Source of the DNA: Chloroflexota bacterium
GTDB taxonomy: Bacteria; Chloroflexota; Dehalococcoidia; Tepidiformales; Tepidiformaceae
Length of the DNA: 64,000 nt
NCBI GenBank assembly: GCA_016234445.1
Contig: JACRBT010000016.1
Span: 62,001 to 126,000, forward strand
Direction: 5' to 3'
Both the position numbers and the translations under genes were made by a program. How positions within the stretch are numbered: position 1 is the first letter of the stretch; every line of letters begins with the position of its first letter. Of the stretch, positions 24,937-31,879 are shown piece by piece. Under the pieces are notes generated by a model. It had not been told where the DNA came from, ran no database searches, and saw only the letters and a list, made by a program, of their open reading frames with translations.

Positions 24937-25413
24937 ATGTACACGATCCGCGTGGAAGCCAGCCTGCACCTTCTCCGGGTGGAGCTAAGTGGCAGGGTCA
25001 CAACCGAGGAAGCTCTCCGTGCCATCAACCAGTCGGCCATGCTTGCGGAGGCGGGCGGGCTGGGGATGGTGCTTTGCGACATGCGGGAGACGCGTCGCGG
25101 TCCGGGGGACCTCGCGGTCGTGGCGGCCTCGCTCGCGCTCCGGGCCCCGGAAGGGATGCGGATCGCGCTGGCCTGCGAGCCGGCCCAGGTGGCGATCGGG
25201 AAGCGCCTGGTGCGGTTCTCGGGTCTTCGCCGCAGCCTGCAGGTGTTCGACTCGGTGGCGACGGCCGAAGCGTGGCTGGGGGCGCTGGACCGGGCCGCCC
25301 GCCCGCGCATCGCCGGCACCGAACGCCGCCACGCCGAGAGCGTGCTGACCCCGGCGGGTGCGTCGGCCCGGGAGGCCAAGGCGACCGCGATCGGCAGCCG
25401 CCGGGCGGGATAG
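24937..25413 (+). CDS. SpoIIAA/STAS-like hypothetical protein
   Basis: 158 aa. The pattern YTIRVEASLHLLRVELSGR, VTTEEALRAINQSAMLAEAG, GLGMVLCDMRETRRGP, MRIALACEPAQVAIGKRLV and VFDSVATAEAWLG follows the beta-alpha order of SpoIIAA-like/STAS folds that bind nucleotides or lipids. The C-terminal 35 residues are basic and low in structure. ATG 24937 has an excellent GAGGAG 6 nt upstream. No partner anti-sigma gene nearby. Function unknown. Confidence 0.7.
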   Translation: MYTIRVEASLHLLRVELSGRVTTEEALRAINQSAMLAEAGGLGMVLCDMRETRRGPGDLAVVAASLALRAPEGMRIALACEPAQVAIGKRLVRFSGLRRSLQVFDSVATAEAWLGALDRAARPRIAGTERRHAESVLTPAGASAREAKATAIGSRRAG

Positions 25414-25445
25414 GGCTGCCCCCTTTTCCGCTGCCCCGCCGCCGT

Positions 25446-25451
25446 TATGCT
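25446..25451 (+). promoter_or_regulatory. -10 box TATGCT, probable leaderless promoter
   Basis: Ends 6 nt before ATG 25458, the MaoC-like gene. Confidence 0.45.
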
Positions 25452-25457
25452 TGCGCG

Positions 25458-25880
25458 ATGGCTACCTACGACGAACTCCAGATCGGTGACAGCGCGTCCT
25501 TCACCAAGACGCTGAGCGAGACAGACATCTACCTCTTCGCCGGGATTACCGGCGACCTGAACCCGGCCCACGTCGATGCGGTGTCGGCGGCGGGAGGGAT
25601 GTTCAAGCAACGGATCGCGCATGGGATGCTCACGGCGTCGTTCATCTCGACGGTGCTGGCGATGAAGCTGCCCGGCCCGGGGACGATCTACCTCAGCCAG
25701 AACTCGCAGTTCCGCGCCCCGGTGTTCATCGGCGACACGGTGACGGCGACGGTCGAATGCGTGGAAAAGCTCGACAAGCGGCAGTGGGCGAAGTTCAAGA
25801 CGACCGTGGTGAACCAGGACGGGAAGCTGGTGGTCGACGGCGAGGCGATGGTCATCCCCCCTTCGGCGGCTAAGGCCTAA
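25458..25880 (+). CDS. MaoC-like (R)-specific enoyl-CoA hydratase
   Basis: 140 aa, a single hot-dog domain. The hydratase-2 motif appears as FAGITGDLNPAHVDAVSAAG with the catalytic Asp and His in DxNPxH, followed by RIAHGMLTASFISTVLAMKL. It hydrates enoyl-CoA and probably supports fatty-acid turnover or PHA precursor supply along with the window's other acyl-CoA genes. Starts at ATG 25458, right after a -10 box. Confidence 0.93.
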   Translation: MATYDELQIGDSASFTKTLSETDIYLFAGITGDLNPAHVDAVSAAGGMFKQRIAHGMLTASFISTVLAMKLPGPGTIYLSQNSQFRAPVFIGDTVTATVECVEKLDKRQWAKFKTTVVNQDGKLVVDGEAMVIPPSAAKA

Positions 25881-25893
25881 GGGCGGGCCGCTC

Positions 25894-25899
25894 TACCAT
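25894..25899 (+). promoter_or_regulatory. -10 box TACCAT, probable leaderless promoter
   Basis: Ends 6 nt before the GTG start at 25906. Confidence 0.4.
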
Positions 25900-25905
25900 G
25901 ATCGT

Positions 25906-26463
25906 GTGACTGACCAGCCCGAACCGGGACCGCCAGCGGCCGTCCGCCGCCGCCTCGAAGACGCCTCCGTGAAAGGGAAGGAAGGGCGTTCCGGCTGCCT
26001 GATAACCGGCGCCGTGCTCGGGATCATCGTTGGCGCGACGTTCGCCTTCTACGGGCTGCCGCCCATCCTCCGGCACTACTACGGCGAGAAGACGGTGGCG
26101 GCCGGCGCGACTTATGAGGGCGACGGCAAGGTGATCCGCGTCGACGGCGTCGATCACACCCGGGACGAGTCCCCGGACGACCCGTGGGGGAACGTCGTTG
26201 CCGTGACCCTGACGTTGAGGGCGAACAAGACCTGGGCGATGGAGGCGGGCGACTGGCGCCTGCAGGTAGACGGTGTGCACGACTGGATAGCGGCGCGGCC
26301 TCCGCGGGACGTTCCCCCCGAGGACTTCGGGATCGACCTTGGCGTGGAGCGGCAGCTGGTCCTGCGCTTCCACCTGCCGGAGGGGGCCGAGGCGAGGCCG
26401 GTGGCGCTCCACCTGGTGGCGCCGCGGGTGAAGTTCAAGCTTGCGCCGCCGGGGACGCCGTGA
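25906..26463 (+). CDS. Single-pass membrane protein of unknown function
   Basis: 185 aa. A charged cytoplasmic N-terminus (VRRRLEDASVKGKEGRSG) precedes one TM helix (CLITGAVLGIIVGATFAFYG) and a soluble beta-rich extracytoplasmic domain (GDGKVIRVDGVDHTRDE, AVTLTLRANKTWAMEAGDW). No recognised family. GTG start 25906. The stop overlaps the GTG start of the DNA glycosylase by 4 nt, so it leads a three-gene coupled unit (25906-28021). Confidence 0.65.
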   Translation: MTDQPEPGPPAAVRRRLEDASVKGKEGRSGCLITGAVLGIIVGATFAFYGLPPILRHYYGEKTVAAGATYEGDGKVIRVDGVDHTRDESPDDPWGNVVAVTLTLRANKTWAMEAGDWRLQVDGVHDWIAARPPRDVPPEDFGIDLGVERQLVLRFHLPEGAEARPVALHLVAPRVKFKLAPPGTP

Positions 26464-27029
26464 GCAGCGCGGCATCGGCCCTCCGCACGCTTCCCCACTA
26501 CCTGGAGCCGGGATTGCTGCTGGTGTTCGTCGGCTACAACCCGGCGATCTACTCGGCGGAGGCGGGGCACTACTACGCTCGCGGCGGGAACGCGTTCTGG
26601 CGGCAGCTGAGCGCCAGCGGGCTCGTGGGCCGCAATGTCGGCCCCGAAGACGACGCCCGCCTCACTGCCGAGGCAGGGATCGGGTTCGTCGACCTCTGTT
26701 GCCGTCCGACCGTCCGGGCGAGCGAACTCAGTCGCGCCGAGATCGTGGAGGGCAGCATCCGACTGCTCGGGGAGCTGCTCGAACACCAGCCGCGGTTCGC
26801 GGTGTTCAGCGGGCGGGGGATCTACCAGCTCTTCGGGCGGCACGCGCTTGGCCTGGCGGCGGGGGACCTCGCCGCCCGCGCCTACGGTGAACAGCCCGAG
26901 CGGATCGGGGAGACGGTGCCCTTCGTGATCCCCAGTTCGAGTGGGCTGGCGAGCAAGTGGCACCGCGAGCGGCTCGCGCTGCTGCAGTCGCTCGCGCGGT
27001 TGGCCGGGCGAGCGGGGGCTGCGTCGTGA
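26460..27029 (+). CDS. mug: G/T(U)-mismatch-specific DNA glycosylase, MUG-like
   Basis: 189 aa, uracil-DNA glycosylase superfamily. LLLVFVGYNPAIYSAEAGHY corresponds to the MUG GxNP..S...GHHFA motif, GNAFWRQL to the NxFW segment, GFVDLCCRPTVRASELSRAE to the conserved RPT.rA.eL region, and PFVIPSSSGLASKWHRE to the C-terminal active-site loop. The NPG of classical MUG reads NPA here. Base-excision repair of deaminated or alkylated bases is expected. GTG 26460 overlaps the preceding stop; the next gene's GTG overlaps its own stop. Confidence 0.85.
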   Translation: MSSAASALRTLPHYLEPGLLLVFVGYNPAIYSAEAGHYYARGGNAFWRQLSASGLVGRNVGPEDDARLTAEAGIGFVDLCCRPTVRASELSRAEIVEGSIRLLGELLEHQPRFAVFSGRGIYQLFGRHALGLAAGDLAARAYGEQPERIGETVPFVIPSSSGLASKWHRERLALLQSLARLAGRAGAAS

Positions 27030-28021
27030 GAGCGGTCGTTCTGCGCAGGCCGGGACCGCCGGGTTCGGCCGTTCTCGACTACTGCGAGGTGGCGGCGGCG
27101 GCGCCGGCCGAGGGCGAACTCCAGCTGGAGGTCGCGGCGTGCGCGGTCTGCCGCACCGACCTCCAGATCGTGGAAGGCGACCTCACGGCGCGGCGACTGC
27201 CGATCATCCCGGGCCACCAGGCAGTGGGCCGAGTCGTCGCGATCGGGGCCGGGGTGGAAGGATGGGCGCTCGGCGACCGGGCGGGGGTCGCGTGGCTCGC
27301 CTCCACCTGCGAGGCGTGCCGCTACTGCAAGAACGGCCGGGGAAACCTCTGCGAGTCGGCGCAGTTCACGGGGTGGGACCGCGACGGCGGTTTCGCGGGC
27401 AGGGTGACGGTCCGGGCGGACTTCGCCCTCCGCGTCCCGGACGGCTTCGACGACCTCGCGGCCGCGCCGCTGCTTTGCGGGGGAGTGATCGGCTACCGTT
27501 CGCTGAAGGTCTCGGGAATCGAACCGGGGGGCCGGCTGGGCCTCTACGGGTTTGGGGCCTCGGCCGGCCAGGCCATCCAGGTGGCCGTCTACCGGGGCTG
27601 CCGCGTGTTCGTCTGCACGCGGTCGGAGGCGGAACAGCGGCGGGCGATTTCTCTCGGGGCGGAGTGGGCGGGCGGCTACGACTCGCTGCCGCCGGAACGC
27701 CTCGACGCCGCGATCACGTTCGCCCCCGCGGGAGACGTTGTCGTGGCGGCCTTGCGGGCGCTGGCGCCGGGAGGGACGGTGGCGATCAACGCGATTCACC
27801 TGGACCGGGTGCCGGAGTTCTCCTACGACCTGCTCTGGCGGGAGCGGGCCGTCCGCAGCGTCGCGAACTTCACCCGCGCCGACGCCCAGGAGTACCTCGA
27901 CCTGGCGGCAAGGATCCCGATCCGGACGACGGTGGAGGTGGCAGCCCTGGGGGAGGCGGGCGACGTCCTCAGGCGGCTGCGGGAGGGCGCCATCTCGGGC
28001 GCCGCGGTGCTGGTGCCGTAG
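27026..28021 (+). CDS. Zinc-dependent alcohol dehydrogenase family (MDR) protein
   Basis: 331 aa. Medium-chain dehydrogenase: catalytic zinc ligands in ACAVCRTDLQIVEGD and PIIPGHQAVG, structural zinc cluster CEACRYCKNGRGNLC, and Rossmann region GRLGLYGFGASAGQAIQ. It resembles the YjgB/AdhA-like group of zinc-binding alcohol dehydrogenases. Start GTG 27026 within a GTGA overlap with the glycosylase gene. Reaction: NAD(P)-linked oxidation of an alcohol or reduction of an aldehyde; substrate not deducible. Converges on the next gene with 4 nt between stops. Confidence 0.92.
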   Translation: MRAVVLRRPGPPGSAVLDYCEVAAAAPAEGELQLEVAACAVCRTDLQIVEGDLTARRLPIIPGHQAVGRVVAIGAGVEGWALGDRAGVAWLASTCEACRYCKNGRGNLCESAQFTGWDRDGGFAGRVTVRADFALRVPDGFDDLAAAPLLCGGVIGYRSLKVSGIEPGGRLGLYGFGASAGQAIQVAVYRGCRVFVCTRSEAEQRRAISLGAEWAGGYDSLPPERLDAAITFAPAGDVVVAALRALAPGGTVAINAIHLDRVPEFSYDLLWRERAVRSVANFTRADAQEYLDLAARIPIRTTVEVAALGEAGDVLRRLREGAISGAAVLVP

Positions 28022-28025
28022 GGCG

Positions 28026-28433
28026 TCAGTCAGCCACGGAGGTGGAGATGAGGGCTTCGTAGACGATGTCGTATTCGGCGCTGGCGACGTGGCGGACGGC
28101 CTCGGCGAGATGGTGAAGGCGCGCCTTCACGGTGGAGCCGGCGCCCGGCTTGTCACGCTCGCGCCAGAAGCCCACGAGGAGGGCGGCGAGGTCCGCTTCG
28201 AGCTTGTCGAGCGCGTGGAGGAGCCGGGGCTCGGTTTCGGCCACTTCAGCGCCGAGCCCATGGGGACCGGAAAGCAGGTCGAGGCGGTGTTCGACGGCCA
28301 GGGTGGCGGCGCGGACCGCGGCACGGGCGGCGGCAGCGTCTCCGCTGCTGGCTTCGTCCAGTTGCCGGGCGACGGCGAGCAGCGATTCCTGGATGGCGGG
28401 CCTGCCGGTCAGCGCGGGGGGATTAGAAGCCAC
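28026..28433 (-). CDS. Hypothetical helical protein, 135 aa
   Basis: All-helical by composition (AIQESLLAVARQLDEASSGD, AVRAATLAVEHRLDLLSGPH, LDKLEADLAALLVGFWRERD, RLHHLAEAVRHVASAEYDIV). No signal, TM or known motif. Its ATG (28433) lies inside the end of the preceding 69-aa gene (overlap 11 nt), indicating a two-gene transcript on the minus strand. Confidence 0.6.
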   Translation of the reverse strand: MASNPPALTGRPAIQESLLAVARQLDEASSGDAAAARAAVRAATLAVEHRLDLLSGPHGLGAEVAETEPRLLHALDKLEADLAALLVGFWRERDKPGAGSTVKARLHHLAEAVRHVASAEYDIVYEALISTSVAD

Positions 28434-28632
28434 GGTGTTCTTTCTCCAGTTCTTTGGCGTCGGGAGAGGTGTGCGGTTCTTCGGGATGGCGGGGCTGCGG
28501 TTCCTGTTCTTCCCGGCGCGATTGGCCGCCCGGGGGGGTGACGCCGCGGGGGTCGGCCTTCGCCGGGTCCAGCACTTCGGCGGCGCGGCGGAGGTAGCGG
28601 CTCAGGCGCTTGCGGATCTTCTTGATGGGCAT
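28423..28632 (-). CDS. Small basic/acidic hypothetical protein, 69 aa
   Basis: Starts MPIKKIRKRLSRYLRRAAEV, a very basic amphipathic N-terminus, followed by a Pro/Gln/Glu-rich disordered tail ending EKEHRGF. ATG 28632 is preceded by GGAGG with 6 nt spacing, supporting it as a real gene. Unknown function; coupled to 28026-28433. Confidence 0.6.
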   Translation of the reverse strand: MPIKKIRKRLSRYLRRAAEVLDPAKADPRGVTPPGGQSRREEQEPQPRHPEEPHTSPDAKELEKEHRGF

Positions 28633-28803
28633 GGAAGCCTCCTCTGGTCCCGTGGCGGCTCATTATGGTGCACCGCGCGGGGCGGCGTCAGGGTCTTCCG
28701 GCCCGGGGGTGAGCGACGTTCGGCTGATCGTTCCCTGGCGGAGGCGCTTCCCTAATCCGGCGCCGGTCACGTACGATACTTTCTAACAACCGCACACGTG
28801 GCC
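28633..28803. other. Divergent intergenic region with riboswitch promoter
   Basis: 170 nt between the start of the 69-aa gene and the SAM riboswitch. TTCCCT (28748-28753) and TACGAT (28772-28777) with an 18-nt spacer are the likely promoter of the riboswitch transcript. Nothing else recognised. Confidence 0.4.
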
Positions 28804-28917
28804 GCGCTTATCAAGAGGGGTTGAGGGATCCGGCCCTGCGAAACCCCGGCAGCCTGCCTCCATCAGGCAAGGTGCCAACTCCGGTCCCCCGGTGCGCCGG
28901 GAGAAAGATGAGAGCGC
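28804..28917 (+). promoter_or_regulatory. SAM-I (S-box) riboswitch
   Basis: The class I S-adenosylmethionine aptamer is recognisable by its ordered conserved blocks: CTTATCAAGAG at 28807, GAGGGA then GGCCCTGCGAAACCC (28840s), CGGCAGCC, a P3 hairpin, GGTGCCAACTCC at 28871-28882, and the closing AGATGAGAG at 28906. P1 forms from GCGCT (28804-28808) with AGCGC (28913-28917). SAM binding should lower expression of the downstream genes when methionine is plentiful. Right after P1 a GAGCG-CCAG-CGCTC hairpin (28912-28925) overlaps its 3' strand and could be the alternative fold. Confidence 0.93.
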
Positions 28918-28963
28918 CAGCGCTCGGAACCATGTCGGCCCACGCGGAATGAGGAGACTACTC

Positions 28964-28999
28964 ATGGCTTGCCTTTCGGGCCGAATGATCATGCCGTAG
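28964..28999 (+). CDS. Possible 11-codon leader peptide rich in Met
   Basis: AGGAG (28952-28956) is followed after 7 nt by ATG 28964 and a short frame MACLSGRMIMP ending at TAG 28997-28999. Three of eleven residues are Met and one is Cys. It lies between the SAM riboswitch and the threonine-synthase-like gene and is followed by two hairpins (29038-29058, 29065-29086). It could act as a second, translation-based sensor. Speculative; may be chance. Confidence 0.3.
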   Translation: MACLSGRMIMP

Positions 29000-29037
29000 C
29001 CCCTGCCGGGGCGCTCCCACTGCCGTCTTTTTCGCCC

Positions 29038-29086
29038 GGGGCACGTTTTCAGTGCCCCATGTCCGGCCACGCATCGCCGTGTGGCC
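29038..29086 (+). promoter_or_regulatory. Two leader hairpins before the threonine-synthase-like gene
   Basis: GGGGCAC (29038-29044) pairs with GTGCCCC (29052-29058) around a 7-nt loop. GGCCAC (29065-29070) pairs with GTGGCC (29081-29086). The second stem ends 3-4 nt before the GGGAG Shine-Dalgarno of the ATG at 29102. They may be the expression platform. No clear terminator T-run follows; TTTTT at 29028-29032 precedes the first stem. Confidence 0.45.
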
Positions 29087-29101
29087 ACCGGGAGTCATGG
29101 C

Positions 29102-30349
29102 ATGAGCTTTGCTACCAACCTGCGATGCCGCGAGTGTCATCGCGAATACCCACTCACCGCGACCCACGTCTGCGAGTTCTGTTTCGGGCCTGTCGAAGTC
29201 ACTTACGACTACGACGGCATCCGGAAGACGGTCACGCGCGAACGGATCGCGGCCGGCCCGGCGAGTCTCTGGCGCTACAAGGACTTCCTCCCCTGCGGCG
29301 CCGCGACCGCGATCGACATCGGCGCCGGCTTCACGCCGCTGATCCACGCAAAGAACCTGGGACGGGCGCTCGGCCTGCCCAACCTCTACATCAAGAACGA
29401 CACGGTGAACCCGACGTGGTCGTTCAAGGACCGGGTGGTCGCGGTGGCGAGCAGCCGGGCCCGTGAGCTCGGCTACGAAAAGCTCGCCTGCGCGAGCACC
29501 GGCAACCTCGCGAACAGCGTCAGTGCCCACGCCGCCGCCGGCGGGATGGAGGCGGTCGTCTTCATTCCCAATGACCTGGAGGCGGGGAAGGTGGTCGGTT
29601 CGAGCATCTACGGGCCGACACTGGTGAAGGTGCGGGGGAACTACGACGCCGTGAACCGGCTCTGCGCCGAACTCGCGGGAAGCTACAACTGGGGCTTCGT
29701 CAACGTGAACGTGCGCCCCTACTACTCGGAAGGATCGAAGACGCTCGGCTTCGAAGTGGCGGAGCAGCTTGGCTGGCGCGCGCCCGACCACTGCGTCGTG
29801 CCCATCGCCAGCGGCTCGCTCTTCGTGAAGATCCGCAAGGGGTTCGACGAACTGGCGAAGGCCGGGCTGATCGACGCCCCGAAGACGCGGATGAGCGGCG
29901 CCCAGGCGACCGGCTGCTCGCCGGTGGCGACGGCGTGGAGCGAGGGTTCGATGAACTTCCGGCCGCAGCGCCCGAACACGATCGCGAAGTCGCTGGCCAT
30001 CGGCAACCCTGCCGACGGGTACTACAGCCTGGTCCAGCTTCGCGACACGAACGGCGCCTGCGCGATGGTCACGGACGAAGAGATCGTCGCGGGGATGAAG
30101 CTGCTGGCGGAGACCGAGGGGATCTTTGCGGAGACGGCCGGCGGGGTCACGGTGGCCTCCGTCAAGCAACTTGCGGAACAGGGTAGAATCGACCCGGGCG
30201 AACTGACAGTCGCCTTTATCACGGGGGCCGGGTTCAAGACCCTGGAAGCAGTCACGGGCGCGTTGAAGACACCACTGGAGGTCGACGCGACGGTGGAGAG
30301 CTTCGAAGCGGCCTACACGGCCCTGCATGCAGCGGAGGCGGCAGCCTGA
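29102..30349 (+). CDS. Threonine-synthase-family PLP enzyme, probably homocysteine-forming
   Basis: 415 aa. N-terminal zinc ribbon (LRCRECHREYP, CEFCFGPVEV), PLP lysine in NPTWSFKDRVVAVASSRA, and the substrate loop ACASTGNLANSVSAHAAAGG. By homology it is threonine synthase, acting on O-phosphohomoserine. Context says otherwise: it is under a SAM-I riboswitch and followed by a NIL-domain gene and a sulfur-carrier-like gene ending in Gly-Gly. I infer replacement of phosphate by sulfide carried on the MoaD-like protein, giving homocysteine. Threonine-synthase homologues of this kind with a partner sulfur carrier have, as I recall, been described in actinomycetes. Plain threonine synthase remains possible. 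ATG 29102 has GGGAG at 9 nt; the GTG at 29081 is less likely. Confidence 0.85.
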   Translation: MSFATNLRCRECHREYPLTATHVCEFCFGPVEVTYDYDGIRKTVTRERIAAGPASLWRYKDFLPCGAATAIDIGAGFTPLIHAKNLGRALGLPNLYIKNDTVNPTWSFKDRVVAVASSRARELGYEKLACASTGNLANSVSAHAAAGGMEAVVFIPNDLEAGKVVGSSIYGPTLVKVRGNYDAVNRLCAELAGSYNWGFVNVNVRPYYSEGSKTLGFEVAEQLGWRAPDHCVVPIASGSLFVKIRKGFDELAKAGLIDAPKTRMSGAQATGCSPVATAWSEGSMNFRPQRPNTIAKSLAIGNPADGYYSLVQLRDTNGACAMVTDEEIVAGMKLLAETEGIFAETAGGVTVASVKQLAEQGRIDPGELTVAFITGAGFKTLEAVTGALKTPLEVDATVESFEAAYTALHAAEAAA

Positions 30350-30591
30350 TGGCAGTCAAACGCGTACGGTTCACCTTCCCCGAAAACCTCATCCGCGAGC
30401 CCCTGATCTACCTTCTCGGGCACGAGTTCCGGGTGATCACCAATGTCCGCATGGCCGACGTCGACGAGAAGACGGGCTGGGTTGTGCTCGAACTCGAAGG
30501 CGAGGCCGACGAGATCGCGCGGAGCCTCGCCTGGGCGCAGGAAAAGGGTGTGCGGATCGACCCGGTGACGGGCGACGTCGTCGAAGGCTAA
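30349..30591 (+). CDS. NIL-domain protein
   Basis: 80 aa. FTFPENLIREPLIYLLGHEF and NVRMADVDEKTGWVVLELEG match the NIL domain, best known from the C-terminus of methionine ABC transporter ATPases (MetN) and from ferredoxin fusions involved in homocysteine synthesis in methanogens. It is free-standing here. The ATG overlaps the preceding stop by one base (TGATG), showing tight coupling to the PLP enzyme. Probable role: methionine sensing or sulfur delivery. Confidence 0.9.
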   Translation: MAVKRVRFTFPENLIREPLIYLLGHEFRVITNVRMADVDEKTGWVVLELEGEADEIARSLAWAQEKGVRIDPVTGDVVEG

Positions 30592-30597
30592 GCACCG

Positions 30598-30621
30598 GGG
30601 CGGCGGCGATGGCCGCCGCCC
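30598..30621 (+). terminator. Strong hairpin between NIL and MoaD-like genes
   Basis: GGGCGGCGG (30598-30606) pairs with CCGCCGCCC (30613-30621), 6-nt loop. No T-run. It may be an mRNA-processing or attenuation site between two genes of one operon. Confidence 0.45.
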
Positions 30622-30661
30622 GCAAGGACCCGCGACAACACGAAAAGGACGGATTCCACCG

Positions 30662-30937
30662 ATGCCAGTTACTGTCCGCATCCCCCAGCCGCTGAGGGGG
30701 CTTACCGGCAACCTTTCCACCGTCAGTGCGGACGGGGCGACGCTACTGGCCTGCATCGACGGCCTCGAAGCGACGTATCCCGGGATGCGCGACCGGCTGA
30801 TGGACGAAACCGGGCAGCTCCGGCGGTTCGTGAACGTCTATGTGAACGGCGACGACGTGCGCTTCATGGACGGGCTGAACACGGCGCTGAAGGACCGGGA
30901 CGAGGTGAGCATTGTGCCGGCGGTGGCGGGGGGATAG
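30662..30937 (+). CDS. MoaD/ThiS-family ubiquitin-like sulfur carrier
   Basis: 91 aa beta-grasp protein: VTVRIPQPLRGLTGN, ATLLACIDGLEATYPGMRD, RRFVNVYVNGDDVRFMDGL, DEVSIVPAVAGG. It ends exactly in Gly-Gly, the site that is adenylated and thiocarboxylated. The position behind a riboswitch-controlled PLP enzyme suggests it delivers sulfide for homocysteine or cysteine, rather than molybdopterin (no other moa genes nearby). The activating E1-like (MoeB/ThiF) gene is not in this window. A purine-rich AAGGACGGA precedes the ATG. Confidence 0.92.
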   Translation: MPVTVRIPQPLRGLTGNLSTVSADGATLLACIDGLEATYPGMRDRLMDETGQLRRFVNVYVNGDDVRFMDGLNTALKDRDEVSIVPAVAGG

Positions 30938-30974
30938 TTCCGGGCGGCGGGACGGTGCGGGGCGCCGCTGAAGG

Positions 30975-31391
30975 CGCCGCTCCGTCCCCGTCGCGGTGCG
31001 GATGACTGCGCGCAGAGGAGTCGATTCGCCGTGCCACGACTGTGAAGGAGTGGTTTCCCGGCAGGCCCGCAAGGCATCGACAATGGGTGCCCAGGCCCGG
31101 GGCATGGCTTGTGGTTCCAACGACCGCTCCCTGACGGTCGCGGCACGGCCAAGCGAGCGTCGGGCCATGCCAGTGAGGAAGCGCGCGGTGCGGATGACTG
31201 CGCGCAGAGGAGTCGATTCGCCGTGCCACGACTGTGAAGGAGTGGTTTCCCGGCGCGGCCGCGATGGTCGACGATGGTGCCCAGGCCCGGAGCATCGTGT
31301 GCAGTTCGACGGGCCGCTCCCTGACGGTCGCGGCACGGCCACCAGGGGATGGGGTCACCTGCGCCGCTCCGTCCCCGTCGCGGTGCGGATG
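30975..31391. repeat. Two-unit array of a ~190-bp repeat
   Basis: Three blocks repeat in order. A 71-nt exact repeat is at 30992-31062 and 31184-31254. A 15-nt repeat (GGTGCCCAGGCCCGG) is at 31086-31100 and 31276-31290. A 28-nt repeat is at 31124-31151 and 31314-31341. The spacing is 190-192 nt. A 30-nt block at 30975-31004 recurs at 31362-31391, starting a third partial unit. The 71-nt core contains the palindrome CTGCGCGCAG. The high identity suggests recent duplication or a dispersed element or RNA. Confidence 0.85.
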
Positions 31392-31413
31392 GGTGTACCA
31401 CGCGGGAATGGAA

Positions 31414-31443
31414 ACGGCCCTCCGCTGGTGAGCGGAGGGCCGT
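31414..31443 (-). terminator. Rho-independent terminator of the tatA operon
   Basis: ACGGCCCTCCGCT (31414-31426) and AGCGGAGGGCCGT (31431-31443) form a perfect 13-bp stem with loop GGTG. On the minus strand TTTCC follows the stem, 28 nt after the tatA stop. Confidence 0.8.
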
Positions 31444-31470
31444 GATGGTTCGTGCGGGCGCGCGGGCGGA

Positions 31471-31770
31471 CTAGAAGATGGTGGGGTTCTTCTGGTCGGT
31501 GGGGGCGGCCGGGGGCTGCTGGGATGGGGGCGGCGGCGGCGTGTACTGGGCCTGGGGCTGCTGGTACTGCTGCGGCGGCGGGGGTGGCGCGGCGGTCTGC
31601 TGTTGGGCGCCCTTGGCGGCCTCGGCGTCTTCGTCCTTGACGGCCTTGCGGAATTCCTTGATCGACGAGCCAAGTTCGCGGCCGAGGCCGCTGATCTTGC
31701 CGACGCCGAAGATGAGGATGATCACGGCCCCGATGATGAGGAGCTCAGGGGCACCGAGTGAACCAAACAT
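31471..31770 (-). CDS. tatA: Twin-arginine translocase subunit TatA
   Basis: 99 aa. MFGSLGAPELLIIGAVIILIFG is the TatA/Hcf106 membrane helix; KISGLGRELGSSIKEFRKAV is the hinge and amphipathic helix with the FG/FRK positions of TatA. The tail is a Gln/Pro-rich disordered region of about 45 residues. TatA oligomers form the pore for folded proteins; TatC is not in this window. The gene ends the minus-strand cluster from 34621 and is followed by a strong terminator. Confidence 0.94.
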   Translation of the reverse strand: MFGSLGAPELLIIGAVIILIFGVGKISGLGRELGSSIKEFRKAVKDEDAEAAKGAQQQTAAPPPPPQQYQQPQAQYTPPPPPSQQPPAAPTDQKNPTIF

Positions 31771-31879
31771 AAGAACCTCTCTCGCCCCGCCGATGCGGGG
31801 ACATCACCAGTCATGGTACAGGATACGCCGCGCGGGGGAAGGTGCCAGAAAGATCGCGGTTACCGGCGGCGGGCGCCGC

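Larger units (their letters stand above)
30938..31470. other. 533-nt gene-free stretch: repeat array and terminator
   Basis: Between the MoaD-like gene and tatA. It holds the ~190-bp duplicated array described separately and a terminator hairpin. The longer open frames through it arise from the repeats and lack start signals; I see no gene. Confidence 0.6.

Noticed and set aside
30975-31391. CRISPR array
   Set aside because: The repeat unit is about 190 nt with only two full copies and no spacer-repeat alternation; no cas genes.
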